A DNA stretch of 12,255 bases from Deltaproteobacteria bacterium UBA2385. GTDB taxonomy: Bacteria > Myxococcota_A > UBA796 > UBA2385. Positions 1-6,745 of the stretch are shown here, piece by piece. Each line of letters begins with the position of its first letter. Position 1 is the stretch's first letter. The position numbers and the translations under genes were made by a program. The stretch covers positions 1 to 12,255 of the forward strand of contig DDSR01000485.1 of the NCBI GenBank assembly GCA_002343455.1, written 5' to 3'. The notes under the pieces are model-generated. The model saw nothing but the letters and a program-made list of their open reading frames with translations, did no database searches and was not told the origin of the DNA.

Positions 1-1258
1 GCGTCGGGGAGGGCGAGGGGGCCCGGTTGAACAGCCAGCCGATGCCCAGCCCGAGCAGCAGCATGGCTCCCAGGCCCAGGCCGAGGCCCAGGGCGGGGAG
101 CAGCCGCGACGGAGGGGGAGGCGCGACCACGCTCCCGGTGAAGGAGCCCGACTGGCCGGGCTGCAAGGAGAGCGGGGCGGAGACCACGCCGGTGCCTCCC
201 TGTTGCAGGGAGCGGCTCTGGGTCGAGGGGCCGATGACCGGCGCGGGGGTCGAGAGCAGGCGGGGGAGGCCGCCCTGGCGCCACTCTTCGAGGCGGGCCG
301 AGACGCCACTGGTCTCGGGGTCGACCTGGCGGACGAACTCGGCCATCTCGACCCGACCGGGGAGCCCGCCGACCGCGGCGACGGCGCGCAGGACCGCCTC
401 GCGCATCTGGGTGGCGTCGCGGAAGCGCTGGTCCCGGTTGGTGGCCAGGGCGCGATCGAGCAGGTCGAGGACCTCGTCGGGGATAGGGTGCTTGTCGGTG
501 CTGGTGATCGCCGGGATCTGGCCGCCCAGGATGCGGTGCATGGTCTGCACCTCGCTCAGGCCGGCGAAGGGGCTCTGGTTGCTGAGCAGCTCGTAGAGGA
601 CGATCCCGACCGCGAAGAGGTCCGCGCGGCCGTCGACGGGTCCGCGGGCCTCGATCTGCTCGGGGGCCATGTAGGCGAACTTGCCCTTGATCGAGTGGCC
701 GACGGTCTGATCCGCCCGGTTGTCGGCCTTGGCGACGCCGAAGTCGATCAGCTTCACCTCCCCGCGCACGGAGAGCATGATGTTCCGCGGGTTCACGTCG
801 CGGTGCACGATGTTCATCGAGCGACCGTAGGTGTCGACCCGGTGGTGGGCGTAGTCGAGGGCCGCCAGGACGTCGGAGATGATGCGCAAGGCGATGCGGA
901 TGGGGAAGTGCTGGCCGCGCCGGACGAGCTGGCGCTGGATTCGCCGCAGGTCGCAGCCGGGCACGTACTCCATGGCCAGGAAGAACTCGCTCCCCTGCAA
1001 GCCGAAGTCGTAGACGGTGGCGATGTTCTCGTGCTGGAGCTCGGCGTTGATGCGCGCCTCGTCCTGGAACATGCGGACGAAGGACTCCTCGCCCGTGTGC
1101 TGCGTATGGATACGCTTGATGACGACGAAGCGGACGTAGTCGGCGTCGTCCACGGCGCGGGTGGCGAGGTCGACCTCCGACATCCCTCCCTGGCCCAGGC
1201 GCTCGAGCAGCACATAGGGCCCGAAGGGGCGCGGGTAGGGCGGTGCGGGCGTCGTCAC
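1..1258 (-). CDS. Ser/Thr protein kinase with C-terminal membrane anchor (3' end outside window)
   Basis: A Hanks-type kinase that should phosphorylate Ser/Thr of unknown partners from the cytoplasmic face of the membrane. From the GTG at 1258 there are 419 codons with no stop before the left edge. The glycine loop is LGQGGMSEV (21-29), the ATP lysine K48 in VVIKR, the helix-C glutamate E67, the catalytic loop HRDVNPRN (152-159), then DFG (172-174) and APE (198-200), ending near residue 295. A Pro/Ser/Gly-rich linker follows, then a hydrophobic segment at about 386-410, so an extracytoplasmic domain probably lies beyond the window. In the catalytic loop Asn156 replaces the usual Lys of HRDLKP; this occurs in myxobacterial kinases and need not mean inactivity. 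The start is uncertain: an in-frame ATG at 1297 would add 13 residues, and neither start has a clear Shine-Dalgarno. It lies just downstream of the rRNA methyltransferase gene on the same strand and may be co-transcribed. Confidence 0.93.
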   Translation of the reverse strand, partial: MTTPAPPYPRPFGPYVLLERLGQGGMSEVDLATRAVDDADYVRFVVIKRIHTQHTGEESFVRMFQDEARINAELQHENIATVYDFGLQGSEFFLAMEYVPGCDLRRIQRQLVRRGQHFPIRIALRIISDVLAALDYAHHRVDTYGRSMNIVHRDVNPRNIMLSVRGEVKLIDFGVAKADNRADQTVGHSIKGKFAYMAPEQIEARGPVDGRADLFAVGIVLYELLSNQSPFAGLSEVQTMHRILGGQIPAITSTDKHPIPDEVLDLLDRALATNRDQRFRDATQMREAVLRAVAAVGGLPGRVEMAEFVRQVDPETSGVSARLEEWRQGGLPRLLSTPAPVIGPSTQSRSLQQGGTGVVSAPLSLQPGQSGSFTGSVVAPPPPSRLLPALGLGLGLGAMLLLGLGIGWLFNRAPSPSPT

Positions 1259-1305
1259 GGGCGAAGGATACCGCGCGCCGTGCCGACCCGTGCCCATGGT
1301 CTGCG

Positions 1306-2481
1306 TCAGCCGGTTCGGGCGGCGTCGCCGCGGCGCAGGAGGAGGGCGAACTTGAGGTAGCGGCCCTCGGGATGCTCGACCAGGACAGGGTGGTCGGCGG
1401 GCTCGCCGGCGCGGTGGAGGAAGGCGAAGCGCCCGGCCTTGCGGAGGCCCTCGCGCAGGGCCTGCTCCCAGCGCTCCCAGGAGAGGCGAGCGGTGCAGCT
1501 GGCGCTGGCGAGGATGCCGCCGGGGCGCACGAAGGCGCCGTAGCGGGCGGCGAGGTCGCGGTAGCCCTTCCAGGCGGCTCGATCGGCGTCGCGGCCATGC
1601 GAGAGGTTGGGCGGATCGCAGACGAGCAGGTCGACGGCCGCGTCGGGCTGCCAGGCGAAGGCGTCGGCGACGACGAAGGCGTGGCGGTCGAGGTCGAAGC
1701 CGTTGAGGCGGAGGTTCTCGCGGGCGTCGTCGATGGCCCCGGGGGCGGCGTCGACGACGGTGACCCGGCGGGCGCCCCCGGCGGCGGCGTGGACAGCGAA
1801 GCCCCCGGTGCAAGAGAAGACGTCGACGACCTCGCGGTCGCGGGCGAGGCGGGCGACGGTGCGGCGGTTCTCGCGCTGGTCGAGGAAGAGACCGGTCTTC
1901 TGGCCGAGGGCGGGGCGGACCACGAAGCGCAGCCCCGCCTCGCGGACGACGAGGCTGTCGGGCGCGGCGGGGCCGTGGAGGAGGGTGATGCCCTCGCCGC
2001 CGTCGACGCGGCGCACGCCCAGGCGGCGGATCACCGTCTCGACCTGGGCGGCCGCCGCGACGTCGGCCGCGATGCGCTCGACGTAGGGCTCCCAGCAGGA
2101 GCCGTAGATGCGCACGACGGCGAGCCCGGCGTAGCGGTCGACGACGAGGCCCGGCAGGCCGTCGCCCTCGCCGTTGACGAGGCGGTAGGCGTCGGTCTCG
2201 GGGGGCAGGACCCAGGCCCGCAGCTCGGCGGCCTGGCGGGTGGCCTGGGCGATGTGCTGGCCGACGTCGATGGGGTGGCGGGAGAGCACGCGGACGGCGA
2301 TCTCGCCGTCGTCGGCCAGCCCGAAGGCGACGTGGCGACCTTGGGGGTCGAGCAGCCGCAGGGGGGTACCGGCGGGGGGGCGCGCCTGGCCTCGGGCCAG
2401 CCCCTCGGCGTAGACCCAGGGGTGGCCTCGCCCCACGGATCCTACGGTGTCGGGGGTCAGGTGCAGGGCCTCGGGGCGCAT
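1306..2481 (-). CDS. rlmI: RlmI-type class I SAM-dependent 23S rRNA (cytosine-C5) methyltransferase
   Basis: Probable rRNA m5C methyltransferase; the family archetype RlmI modifies C1962 of 23S rRNA. The 391 residues match the usual length of about 396. An N-terminal PUA-like RNA-binding region (about 1-75) includes the early GHPWVY motif. Next come the family signature NGEGDGLPGLVVDRY (103-117), GQKTGLFLDQR (193-203), the SAM-binding motif I DVFSCTGGFAV (220-230), the acidic residue D244 that should contact the SAM ribose, DPP (289-291), and Cys329 in the ASCT motif at the place of the catalytic Cys of RlmI. DPP is followed by Asn where RlmI has Lys. No strong Shine-Dalgarno precedes the ATG, but a GGGGT/ACCCC inverted repeat (2484-2498) does. 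The gene is divergent from the lipoprotein gene across 78 bp in which I see no clear -35/-10 elements. Family assignment is firm; the exact target base is inferred. Confidence 0.92.
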   Translation of the reverse strand: MRPEALHLTPDTVGSVGRGHPWVYAEGLARGQARPPAGTPLRLLDPQGRHVAFGLADDGEIAVRVLSRHPIDVGQHIAQATRQAAELRAWVLPPETDAYRLVNGEGDGLPGLVVDRYAGLAVVRIYGSCWEPYVERIAADVAAAAQVETVIRRLGVRRVDGGEGITLLHGPAAPDSLVVREAGLRFVVRPALGQKTGLFLDQRENRRTVARLARDREVVDVFSCTGGFAVHAAAGGARRVTVVDAAPGAIDDARENLRLNGFDLDRHAFVVADAFAWQPDAAVDLLVCDPPNLSHGRDADRAAWKGYRDLAARYGAFVRPGGILASASCTARLSWERWEQALREGLRKAGRFAFLHRAGEPADHPVLVEHPEGRYLKFALLLRRGDAARTG

Positions 2482-2559
2482 GGGGGGTCAGGTACCCCGC
2501 CTCCGCTGAATGAACCAGCCGGCCGGGCCGTCGCATGGGCGGCTCACCTTGGAGGTGCC

Positions 2560-2985
2560 ATGACTGCTCCCCTGCGCGTGCTGGGACTCGCCCTCGCGCC
2601 CCTCGCCGGCTGCATCGTCTACGACGACACCAACCCGCCGCGCGGTCCGGTCAACTCCGCTCCCTTCGTCGAGAGCGCCGCGGCCGGCTGCTACTGGGAT
2701 CCCGGGTATCGGGATCACATCTGGTACTTCGAGGCCGCGGTCAGCGACCCGGACGGCGCGCTCGACGTGGTCGCCGTCTACGCCGACGTCTACGACGCGC
2801 GCGGCGAGCTGGTCGACACCTTCGATGTGCTGCCCACGCAGGACCCGATCTGGTGGTTCAGCGACTGGCTGGGCTCCAGCACCTGGCTGGACTGCGGCTA
2901 TCCGCACTACACGGTCGACATCGTGGCCTACGACAGCTTCGACGCCTGGGATGTGCTGACGATCATCCCGTACATCGAGCCCTGA
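2560..2985 (+). CDS. Small aromatic-rich lipoprotein of unknown function
   Basis: 141 residues. The ATG at 2560 is chosen because GGAGG (2551-2555) sits just upstream and because it gives a proper type II signal peptide: Arg6, a hydrophobic stretch, then the lipobox LAGC with Cys18 as the lipidation site. The mature protein is expected to be anchored to a membrane in the envelope. It contains seven Trp and ten Tyr over about 124 residues and two further cysteines (C44, C112) that could form a disulfide. The segment AAVSDPDGALDVVAVYADV (59-77) resembles a strand-turn-strand of Ig- or cadherin-like beta-sandwich domains, which hints at an all-beta fold. The same frame stays open far upstream, but that part is antisense to the methyltransferase gene and is not coding. 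I recognise no named family, so no function is proposed. Confidence 0.8.
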   Translation: MTAPLRVLGLALAPLAGCIVYDDTNPPRGPVNSAPFVESAAAGCYWDPGYRDHIWYFEAAVSDPDGALDVVAVYADVYDARGELVDTFDVLPTQDPIWWFSDWLGSSTWLDCGYPHYTVDIVAYDSFDAWDVLTIIPYIEP

Positions 2986-3008
2986 TCGGCCTCTGAATTC
3001 TGGCCGGT

Positions 3009-3034
3009 GGCCTCCTCCCGTGTTGTAGGAGGCC
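3009..3034 (+). promoter_or_regulatory. Hairpin containing the Shine-Dalgarno of the glycosyltransferase gene
   Basis: GGCCTCCT (3009-3016) and AGGAGGCC (3027-3034) form a perfect 8-bp stem with a 10-nt loop. The 3' arm contains AGGAGG (3027-3032), the only Shine-Dalgarno-like sequence before the GTG at 3036. When folded, the stem would mask the ribosome site, so initiation could be limited or coupled to another signal. There is no T-run, which argues against a simple intrinsic terminator for the lipoprotein gene ending 23 bp earlier, though weak attenuation is possible. The stem is seen directly; the function is inferred. Confidence 0.5.
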
Positions 3035-3035
3035 G

Positions 3036-4814
3036 GTGAAGGCACGCACGGTCCAGGCCCTGGAGCTGTCGGTGCTCGGTCTGGCGGTGGCCATCCGGGC
3101 GCTGGGGCTGTGGTCCTACCACCAGACGGACTTCGCCGACTTCCCGATGGTCGACGCCTTCACCTACTGGGACCAGACGCAGAAGCTGCTGGCGGGCCAG
3201 GACCCCTTCGCCGAGGGCTTCTACCAGCCCCCGGGCTACCCCTTCGTGCTGGCGATCCTGGCGCGGCTGACCGGAGGCGCCGACCTGCTGGTTGTCCACC
3301 TCAGCCAGGCGCTGATGGGGGTGCTGACCACCGGGCTGCTGATTCTGCTGGGCCGGAGGGTGGTGCCCCAGGGCCTGGCCCCCTGGGCGGGCGCCGCCGC
3401 CGGGCTGGTCTACACGCTCTACCCGAGCACGCTGCTCTTCGAGCAGGACCTGCTCACCCCGGCGCTGACCTGCCTGCTCTCCACCGGGGCGCTGGCCCTG
3501 CTCTGGGGGGGCGAGCGGGGCGTCCCCTCTCCCCTGCCCGCGGCGCTGGCCGGGCTGCTGCTGGGCCTCGCCGTTGTGGTCCACCCGACCTACCTCATCG
3601 CCGCCCTCGGCCTCATCGCCTGGCTGGCCTGGCGTGGGCTGCGAGAGGCTCCCCCCGCCTGGCCCCGCAGCCTGCTGGCGCTGGGGGTGGCGCTGGGCCT
3701 CGCCCTGGCGCCGACGGCCTGGCTCAACGCCACGAAGTACGACCAGCCGGCGCTGGTCTCGCACAACAGCGGCCTGAACTTCTACCTGGGCAACAACCTC
3801 GACTGGCGCGAGACGATGTTCCTGCGCCCGGGCCTGCCCTTTCGGCGGCTGGTGCTGCAGGCCGAGCCCGACAAGCGCGATGTCGCCGCGCGCAACGACT
3901 ATTGGTGGCAGCGCGCCCGGGAGGAGCTGGGCGGCCGCTGGGCCTCGGTGGCCTCGATCCTGGGCACCAAGGCGCTCTGGTCGATCAACGACGTCGAGGT
4001 GCCTCGCAACGAGGACTACCGCTGTCGGACCGACGACGGCCCGATGAGCTGGATCGCCCGCTTGCCCCTGCGCTACGGGCTGGTCCTGCCCTTCGCCTTG
4101 ATCGGCGCGGTGGCGCTCTCCCGTCGGGGCGGCCCCGGTCGGATGATCCCGCTGAGCTGGGCGGCCCTGCACCTGCCGCTGGTGCTCTTCCTGGTGGCGG
4201 ACCGCTATCGGCTGGCGACCTGGCCGCTGATCAGCCTCGCCTCGGCGGCGGGCCTCTCCGAGCTGGGACGCCTCGTCCAGTCGCTGCGCGCCGGGCGCCC
4301 TGGGTCCAAGGCCTGGCTGCTCCTCCTGCCCCTGCTGCCCCTGCCCTTCCTGCCGATCGACGCCCGCACCGCCTACGATCCGGCCTGGTGCCTGCACGTC
4401 GACGGCAACCTCGCCCTGATGAAGGGCGAGCGTGAGCAGGCCGCCGAGCTGTACCGCGAGGCGATGGCCCTGGACCCCGAAGACTGGGGCGCCCGCGACT
4501 TCCTGGCCCGCACGCTGGCCGAGCAGGGCGAGGACGCCCAGGCGATCGCCCTGATGGAGCCCCTGCTGGACTGGTTCCCCGACCACTACCCCTCGCTGTA
4601 CTTCCAGGCGCGGCAGTACGAGAAGACCGGGCAGCTCGACCTCGCGGCCGAGACGATGGGCCGGGCCTGGCGGGTGCCCGGGGAGAGGACCAGCACGGGG
4701 GTCCGCTACGTCCGCCTGCTGGCGAGGGCGGGACGCAAGGCCGAGGGGCGCGCGGTCGTGGCGGCGGCGCCGGAGCTGCAGGGTCACCCGGGCCTGGAGG
4801 GCGTCCTGGACTGA
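3036..4814 (+). CDS. GT39/ArnT-like (GT-C) membrane glycosyltransferase with C-terminal TPR region
   Basis: Probable polyprenyl-phosphate-sugar-dependent glycosyltransferase acting on the outer face of the inner membrane; acceptor and sugar are unknown. 592 residues from GTG 3036 (AGGAGG at 3027-3032, only 3 nt spacing). Residues 1-440 hold about ten hydrophobic segments. The first extracytoplasmic loop carries acidic residues D40 and D46 in PMVDAFTYWD, where GT-C enzymes place catalytic acids, followed by QPPGYPF (64-70). FYLGNN (249-254) and ADRYRL (388-393) are further motifs common in this group. After the last membrane segment, residues 452-592 are soluble and contain about three TPR-like helix pairs (for example 455-481, 487-515 and 521-546), which usually bind proteins. 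The membrane fold predicts the TPR part to be extracytoplasmic if the last segment ends outside. The next gene starts 46 bp downstream on the same strand. The family is clear; substrate calls such as arabinose or mannose are not justified. Confidence 0.85.
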   Translation: MKARTVQALELSVLGLAVAIRALGLWSYHQTDFADFPMVDAFTYWDQTQKLLAGQDPFAEGFYQPPGYPFVLAILARLTGGADLLVVHLSQALMGVLTTGLLILLGRRVVPQGLAPWAGAAAGLVYTLYPSTLLFEQDLLTPALTCLLSTGALALLWGGERGVPSPLPAALAGLLLGLAVVVHPTYLIAALGLIAWLAWRGLREAPPAWPRSLLALGVALGLALAPTAWLNATKYDQPALVSHNSGLNFYLGNNLDWRETMFLRPGLPFRRLVLQAEPDKRDVAARNDYWWQRAREELGGRWASVASILGTKALWSINDVEVPRNEDYRCRTDDGPMSWIARLPLRYGLVLPFALIGAVALSRRGGPGRMIPLSWAALHLPLVLFLVADRYRLATWPLISLASAAGLSELGRLVQSLRAGRPGSKAWLLLLPLLPLPFLPIDARTAYDPAWCLHVDGNLALMKGEREQAAELYREAMALDPEDWGARDFLARTLAEQGEDAQAIALMEPLLDWFPDHYPSLYFQARQYEKTGQLDLAAETMGRAWRVPGERTSTGVRYVRLLARAGRKAEGRAVVAAAPELQGHPGLEGVLD

Positions 4815-4860
4815 GGGGTCCCGCCAGCCGGCCGCGGGCCCGCCGCGATATGAGCGGGCG

Positions 4861-6300
4861 ATGTCCTCGGTCCTGGTCGTCGACGACGACGCTACCACCC
4901 GACTGCTGGTCGGTCGCCGCCTGGAAGCCGCCGGCTTCGAGGTGGCGCTGGCCTCGACCGGTGCGCAGGCCCTGGAGGTCGTGCGCGAGGGTTTCAATGG
5001 CGTGATCGTCCTGGACCTGATGCTGCCCGACCGCGACGGCCGGCAGCTCCTGCCGATCCTGCGGGAGCGCTGCCCGGACAACCCGGTCATCATCCTGACC
5101 GGGCACGGCACGGCCGACGCCGCCCTCGACTCGCTGCGCGAAGGCGCCTTCGACTTCCTCGACAAGGCCACGCTCGCCGAGCGCCTGCTGCCCACGGTCA
5201 AGCGCGCCTCCGAGACGACCTCGGGCGCCCAGGGCTCGGGTGAGGCCGGGCCCGACCTCATCCTTGAGGGCATCGTGGCCCGCTCGCCCGAGATGCGGGC
5301 GGTCAGCCGGTCCTTGCAGAACGCCCTCAACTCGCGCGTGCCGGTGATGATCCGCGGGGAGAGCGGGACCGGAAAGGAGCTGATCGCCAAGGCGATCCAC
5401 GACCACGGACCCCGTCGCGACGGCCCCTTCGTGGCGATCAACTGCGCGGCCATCCCCGAGAGCCTGCTGGAGGCCGAGCTCTTCGGCCACGAGCGAGGGG
5501 CCTTCACCGGGGCGGTCGGTCGAAAGCGTGGACGCTTCGAGCTGGCCCGCGGCGGCACGCTGATGCTCGACGAGATCGGCGAGATGGAGCCGCGCATCCA
5601 GGCGAAGCTGCTGCGGGTGCTGCAGAACGGCGAGTTCCAGCGCCTGGGCGGCACCGAGACGCTGATCGCCGATGTGCGCATCATCAGCGCCACGCACCGG
5701 GACCTGGAGGCCGAGGTCGAGGCCGGTCGGTTCCGCGAGGACCTCTACTACCGGATGGCGGTCTTCAGCATCCACCTGCCCGCGCTGCGCGAGCGGACCG
5801 GCGACATCGCCCTGCTGGTGGACCACTTCCTCCAGGACTCGGCCCGACGCGAGGGGCGGGTGATCGAGGGCATCGATCCCCTGGCCCGGGAGCTGCTCGA
5901 GTCCTACAGCTTCCCCGGCAACGTGCGGGAGCTGCAGAACGTGCTGGCCTACGCGGTCGTCTCGGCGCGCGGGCCGACGGTCTCGGTCTCGGACCTGCCG
6001 GTAGCCTTCCTGCGGGCGGTGACGATGGAGCGGCACCGCGCCGTCCGAGTCGATCAGCCTCCGGTCGAGCTCGGCACCGGGATGGCTCCGGGGGCCGCGC
6101 TGGCACCTCTGGTTGAGGCCGCTCTCGAGGTAGCCACGGAGGTGGGGGGCGCCGACGAGGTCTTCCCGACTCTGGCCGAGGTCGAGGGCCGCCACATCGC
6201 CCAGGCCCTGGAGCGCGCGGAAGGCAACAAGGCCCGGGCCGCCCGGATGCTGGGCATCAGTCGGGCGACGCTCTATCGGAAGCTGGCGGGGGATGCCTGA
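4861..6300 (+). CDS. NtrC-family sigma-54-dependent response regulator (REC-AAA+-Fis HTH)
   Basis: Bacterial enhancer-binding protein that, when phosphorylated, hydrolyses ATP to open sigma-54 RNA polymerase complexes. All parts are present in 479 residues. The receiver domain (1-118) has acidic pocket D8-D10, phospho-acceptor D52, T80 and K102. The AAA+ domain (about 137-370) has Walker A GESGTGKE (166-173), the sigma-54 contact loop GAFTGA (213-218) and Walker B LMLDEIGE (234-241). A low-complexity linker (about 390-435) leads to a Fis-type helix-turn-helix (about 440-475, with NKARAARMLGISRATLYRK). An intact GAFTGA means it should act with sigma-54. The ATG at 4861 gives a standard receiver N-terminus; the Shine-Dalgarno is weak. 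There is no histidine kinase gene adjacent in this window, so the signal source is unknown. A strong sigma-54 promoter lies 143 bp past its stop, ahead of the DUF481 gene, which makes that operon the likeliest target. Confidence 0.96.
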   Translation: MSSVLVVDDDATTRLLVGRRLEAAGFEVALASTGAQALEVVREGFNGVIVLDLMLPDRDGRQLLPILRERCPDNPVIILTGHGTADAALDSLREGAFDFLDKATLAERLLPTVKRASETTSGAQGSGEAGPDLILEGIVARSPEMRAVSRSLQNALNSRVPVMIRGESGTGKELIAKAIHDHGPRRDGPFVAINCAAIPESLLEAELFGHERGAFTGAVGRKRGRFELARGGTLMLDEIGEMEPRIQAKLLRVLQNGEFQRLGGTETLIADVRIISATHRDLEAEVEAGRFREDLYYRMAVFSIHLPALRERTGDIALLVDHFLQDSARREGRVIEGIDPLARELLESYSFPGNVRELQNVLAYAVVSARGPTVSVSDLPVAFLRAVTMERHRAVRVDQPPVELGTGMAPGAALAPLVEAALEVATEVGGADEVFPTLAEVEGRHIAQALERAEGNKARAARMLGISRATLYRKLAGDA

Positions 6301-6353
6301 GTATCAATACGCAACACAAATCGGGGCGCATGTTCCATTTTGGATCACGTTCT

Positions 6354-6409
6354 TCGATTGTGTTTCGAAACGATGCGCTTTGCTGATTCGGGCCAGACCA
6401 TCGATTGTG
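6354..6409 (+). promoter_or_regulatory. Candidate upstream activator sites: direct repeats and a palindrome
   Basis: TCGATTGTG occurs at 6354-6362 and again at 6401-6409, 47 bp apart (start to start). A third, imperfect, inverted relative (CACAAATCG, 6315-6323) lies farther upstream. The perfect 10-bp palindrome GTTTCGAAAC covers 6362-6371. All sit about 35-130 bp before the sigma-54 promoter, the usual distance for enhancer-binding protein sites. Repeats and palindrome are seen directly; binding by the neighbouring activator is inferred. Confidence 0.4.
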
Positions 6410-6443
6410 GGCCTGTGGAGCCATTTCTCGGTTTTCCGAGTGT

Positions 6444-6459
6444 TGGCACGGAACGTGCT
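6444..6459 (+). promoter_or_regulatory. Sigma-54 (RpoN) -24/-12 promoter
   Basis: TGGCACG (6444-6450), four bases, then GTGCT (6455-6459). Against the consensus TGGCACG-N4-TTGCW there is one mismatch (T to G). The invariant GG (6445-6446) and GC (6457-6458) are exactly ten bases apart. Transcription should start about 12 bases after the GC, near 6470, and read toward the DUF481-dbpA-DUF3604-hydrolase genes. The site lies just after a sigma-54 activator gene, which supports it independently. Confidence 0.8.
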
Positions 6460-6469
6460 TTAGCTTGTC

Positions 6470-6509
6470 ATGCCGTGAAAGCGGCATCCGGAGGGGTTGA
6501 TCCTCTCCG
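6470..6509 (+). promoter_or_regulatory. Two tandem stem-loops at the predicted 5' end of the operon transcript
   Basis: The first is ATGCCG (6470-6475) pairing with CGGCAT (6482-6487) around a 6-nt loop. The second is CGGAGGGG (6489-6496) pairing with CCTCTCCG (6502-6509), eight pairs including one G-U, around a 5-nt loop. They are separated by a single base. The first begins at the expected start of the sigma-54 transcript, so it could protect the 5' end. There is no T-run after either stem, so they do not look like terminators. Confidence 0.45.
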
Positions 6510-6554
6510 CGACCATTCGCCCGGTAGACCCCACCCGCCGAGCGTAGCGCGACC

Positions 6555-6622
6555 CCTGGGACCCGAGTTGTTGCGCCACGTCGGGGAATGACAGATGAAG
6601 CCCCGTGGGTCGGGGTCCCGGG
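6555..6622 (+). promoter_or_regulatory. Long nested stem-loop in the leader
   Basis: CCTGGGACCCGA (6555-6566) can pair with TCGGGGTCCCGGG (6610-6622), giving twelve pairs with one T-G wobble and one bulged G. Inside it, CGGGG (6582-6586) pairs with CCCCG (6601-6605), leaving a 14-nt purine-rich loop. It lies about 85 nt into the predicted leader. Pairing is read from the sequence; a regulatory role is inferred, and GC-rich DNA yields such stems by chance fairly often. Confidence 0.35.
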
Positions 6623-6632
6623 CTCATGGTCT

Positions 6633-6690
6633 CCTCCTCCCCGGAGGTTTCCATGAGGTCACAGCCGAGCGCTCGGCGCGGATCGAGCGC
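6633..6690 (+). promoter_or_regulatory. Second Shine-Dalgarno with masking stem, plus 12-bp palindrome
   Basis: GGAGG (6643-6647) stands 5 nt before an ATG at 6653 that is in frame with the DUF481 gene. CCTCC (6633-6637) could pair with this GGAGG. Just downstream is a perfect 12-bp palindrome, CCGAGCGCTCGG (6665-6676). An alternative hairpin joins GCGCTCG (6669-6675) to CGAGCGC (6684-6690). Together they suggest an alternative or regulated translation start upstream of the main one at 6746. Confidence 0.35.
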
Positions 6691-6745
6691 CTCCATGGGA
6701 TTAGAGGGCTGGCAGACAACGCCATCCACCCCCAGGGAGGTCCCC

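Larger units (their letters stand above)
6301..6745. other. 445-bp intergenic regulatory region with low-GC first half
   Basis: No convincing gene lies between the activator stop and the DUF481 start. By direct count 6301-6480 holds about 90 G/C in 180 bases (50%), far below the surrounding genes. This part contains direct repeats, a palindrome, a small ctcgg-tttt-ccgag inverted repeat (6427-6440) and a sigma-54 promoter. The remainder (6470-6745) is GC-rich again and full of inverted repeats, as expected for a structured leader. Short reading frames across the stretch overlap the promoter or the following gene and have no coding character. Confidence 0.75.

Noticed and set aside
203..1360. 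Open frame of 385 codons on the plus strand
   Set aside because: It is antisense to the Ser/Thr kinase, whose motifs are all in order on the minus strand.
1243..2559. Upstream extension of the lipoprotein reading frame
   Set aside because: This part is antisense to the rRNA methyltransferase. The ATG at 2560 has a Shine-Dalgarno and a lipobox at the right distance.
3009..3034. Intrinsic terminator after the lipoprotein gene
   Set aside because: The stem is good but no T-run follows, and its 3' arm is the ribosome site of the next gene, so a translational role fits better.
2928..5693. Open frame of 921 codons on the minus strand
   Set aside because: It lies opposite the glycosyltransferase and the sigma-54 activator, both with clear family motifs. 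Its product is low-complexity Gly/Gln/Arg/Ala, as expected from antisense of high-GC genes.
6340..6591. Possible small gene of 83 codons in the intergenic region
   Set aside because: It spans the sigma-54 promoter and the leader hairpins, has no Shine-Dalgarno, and its sequence resembles no protein I know.
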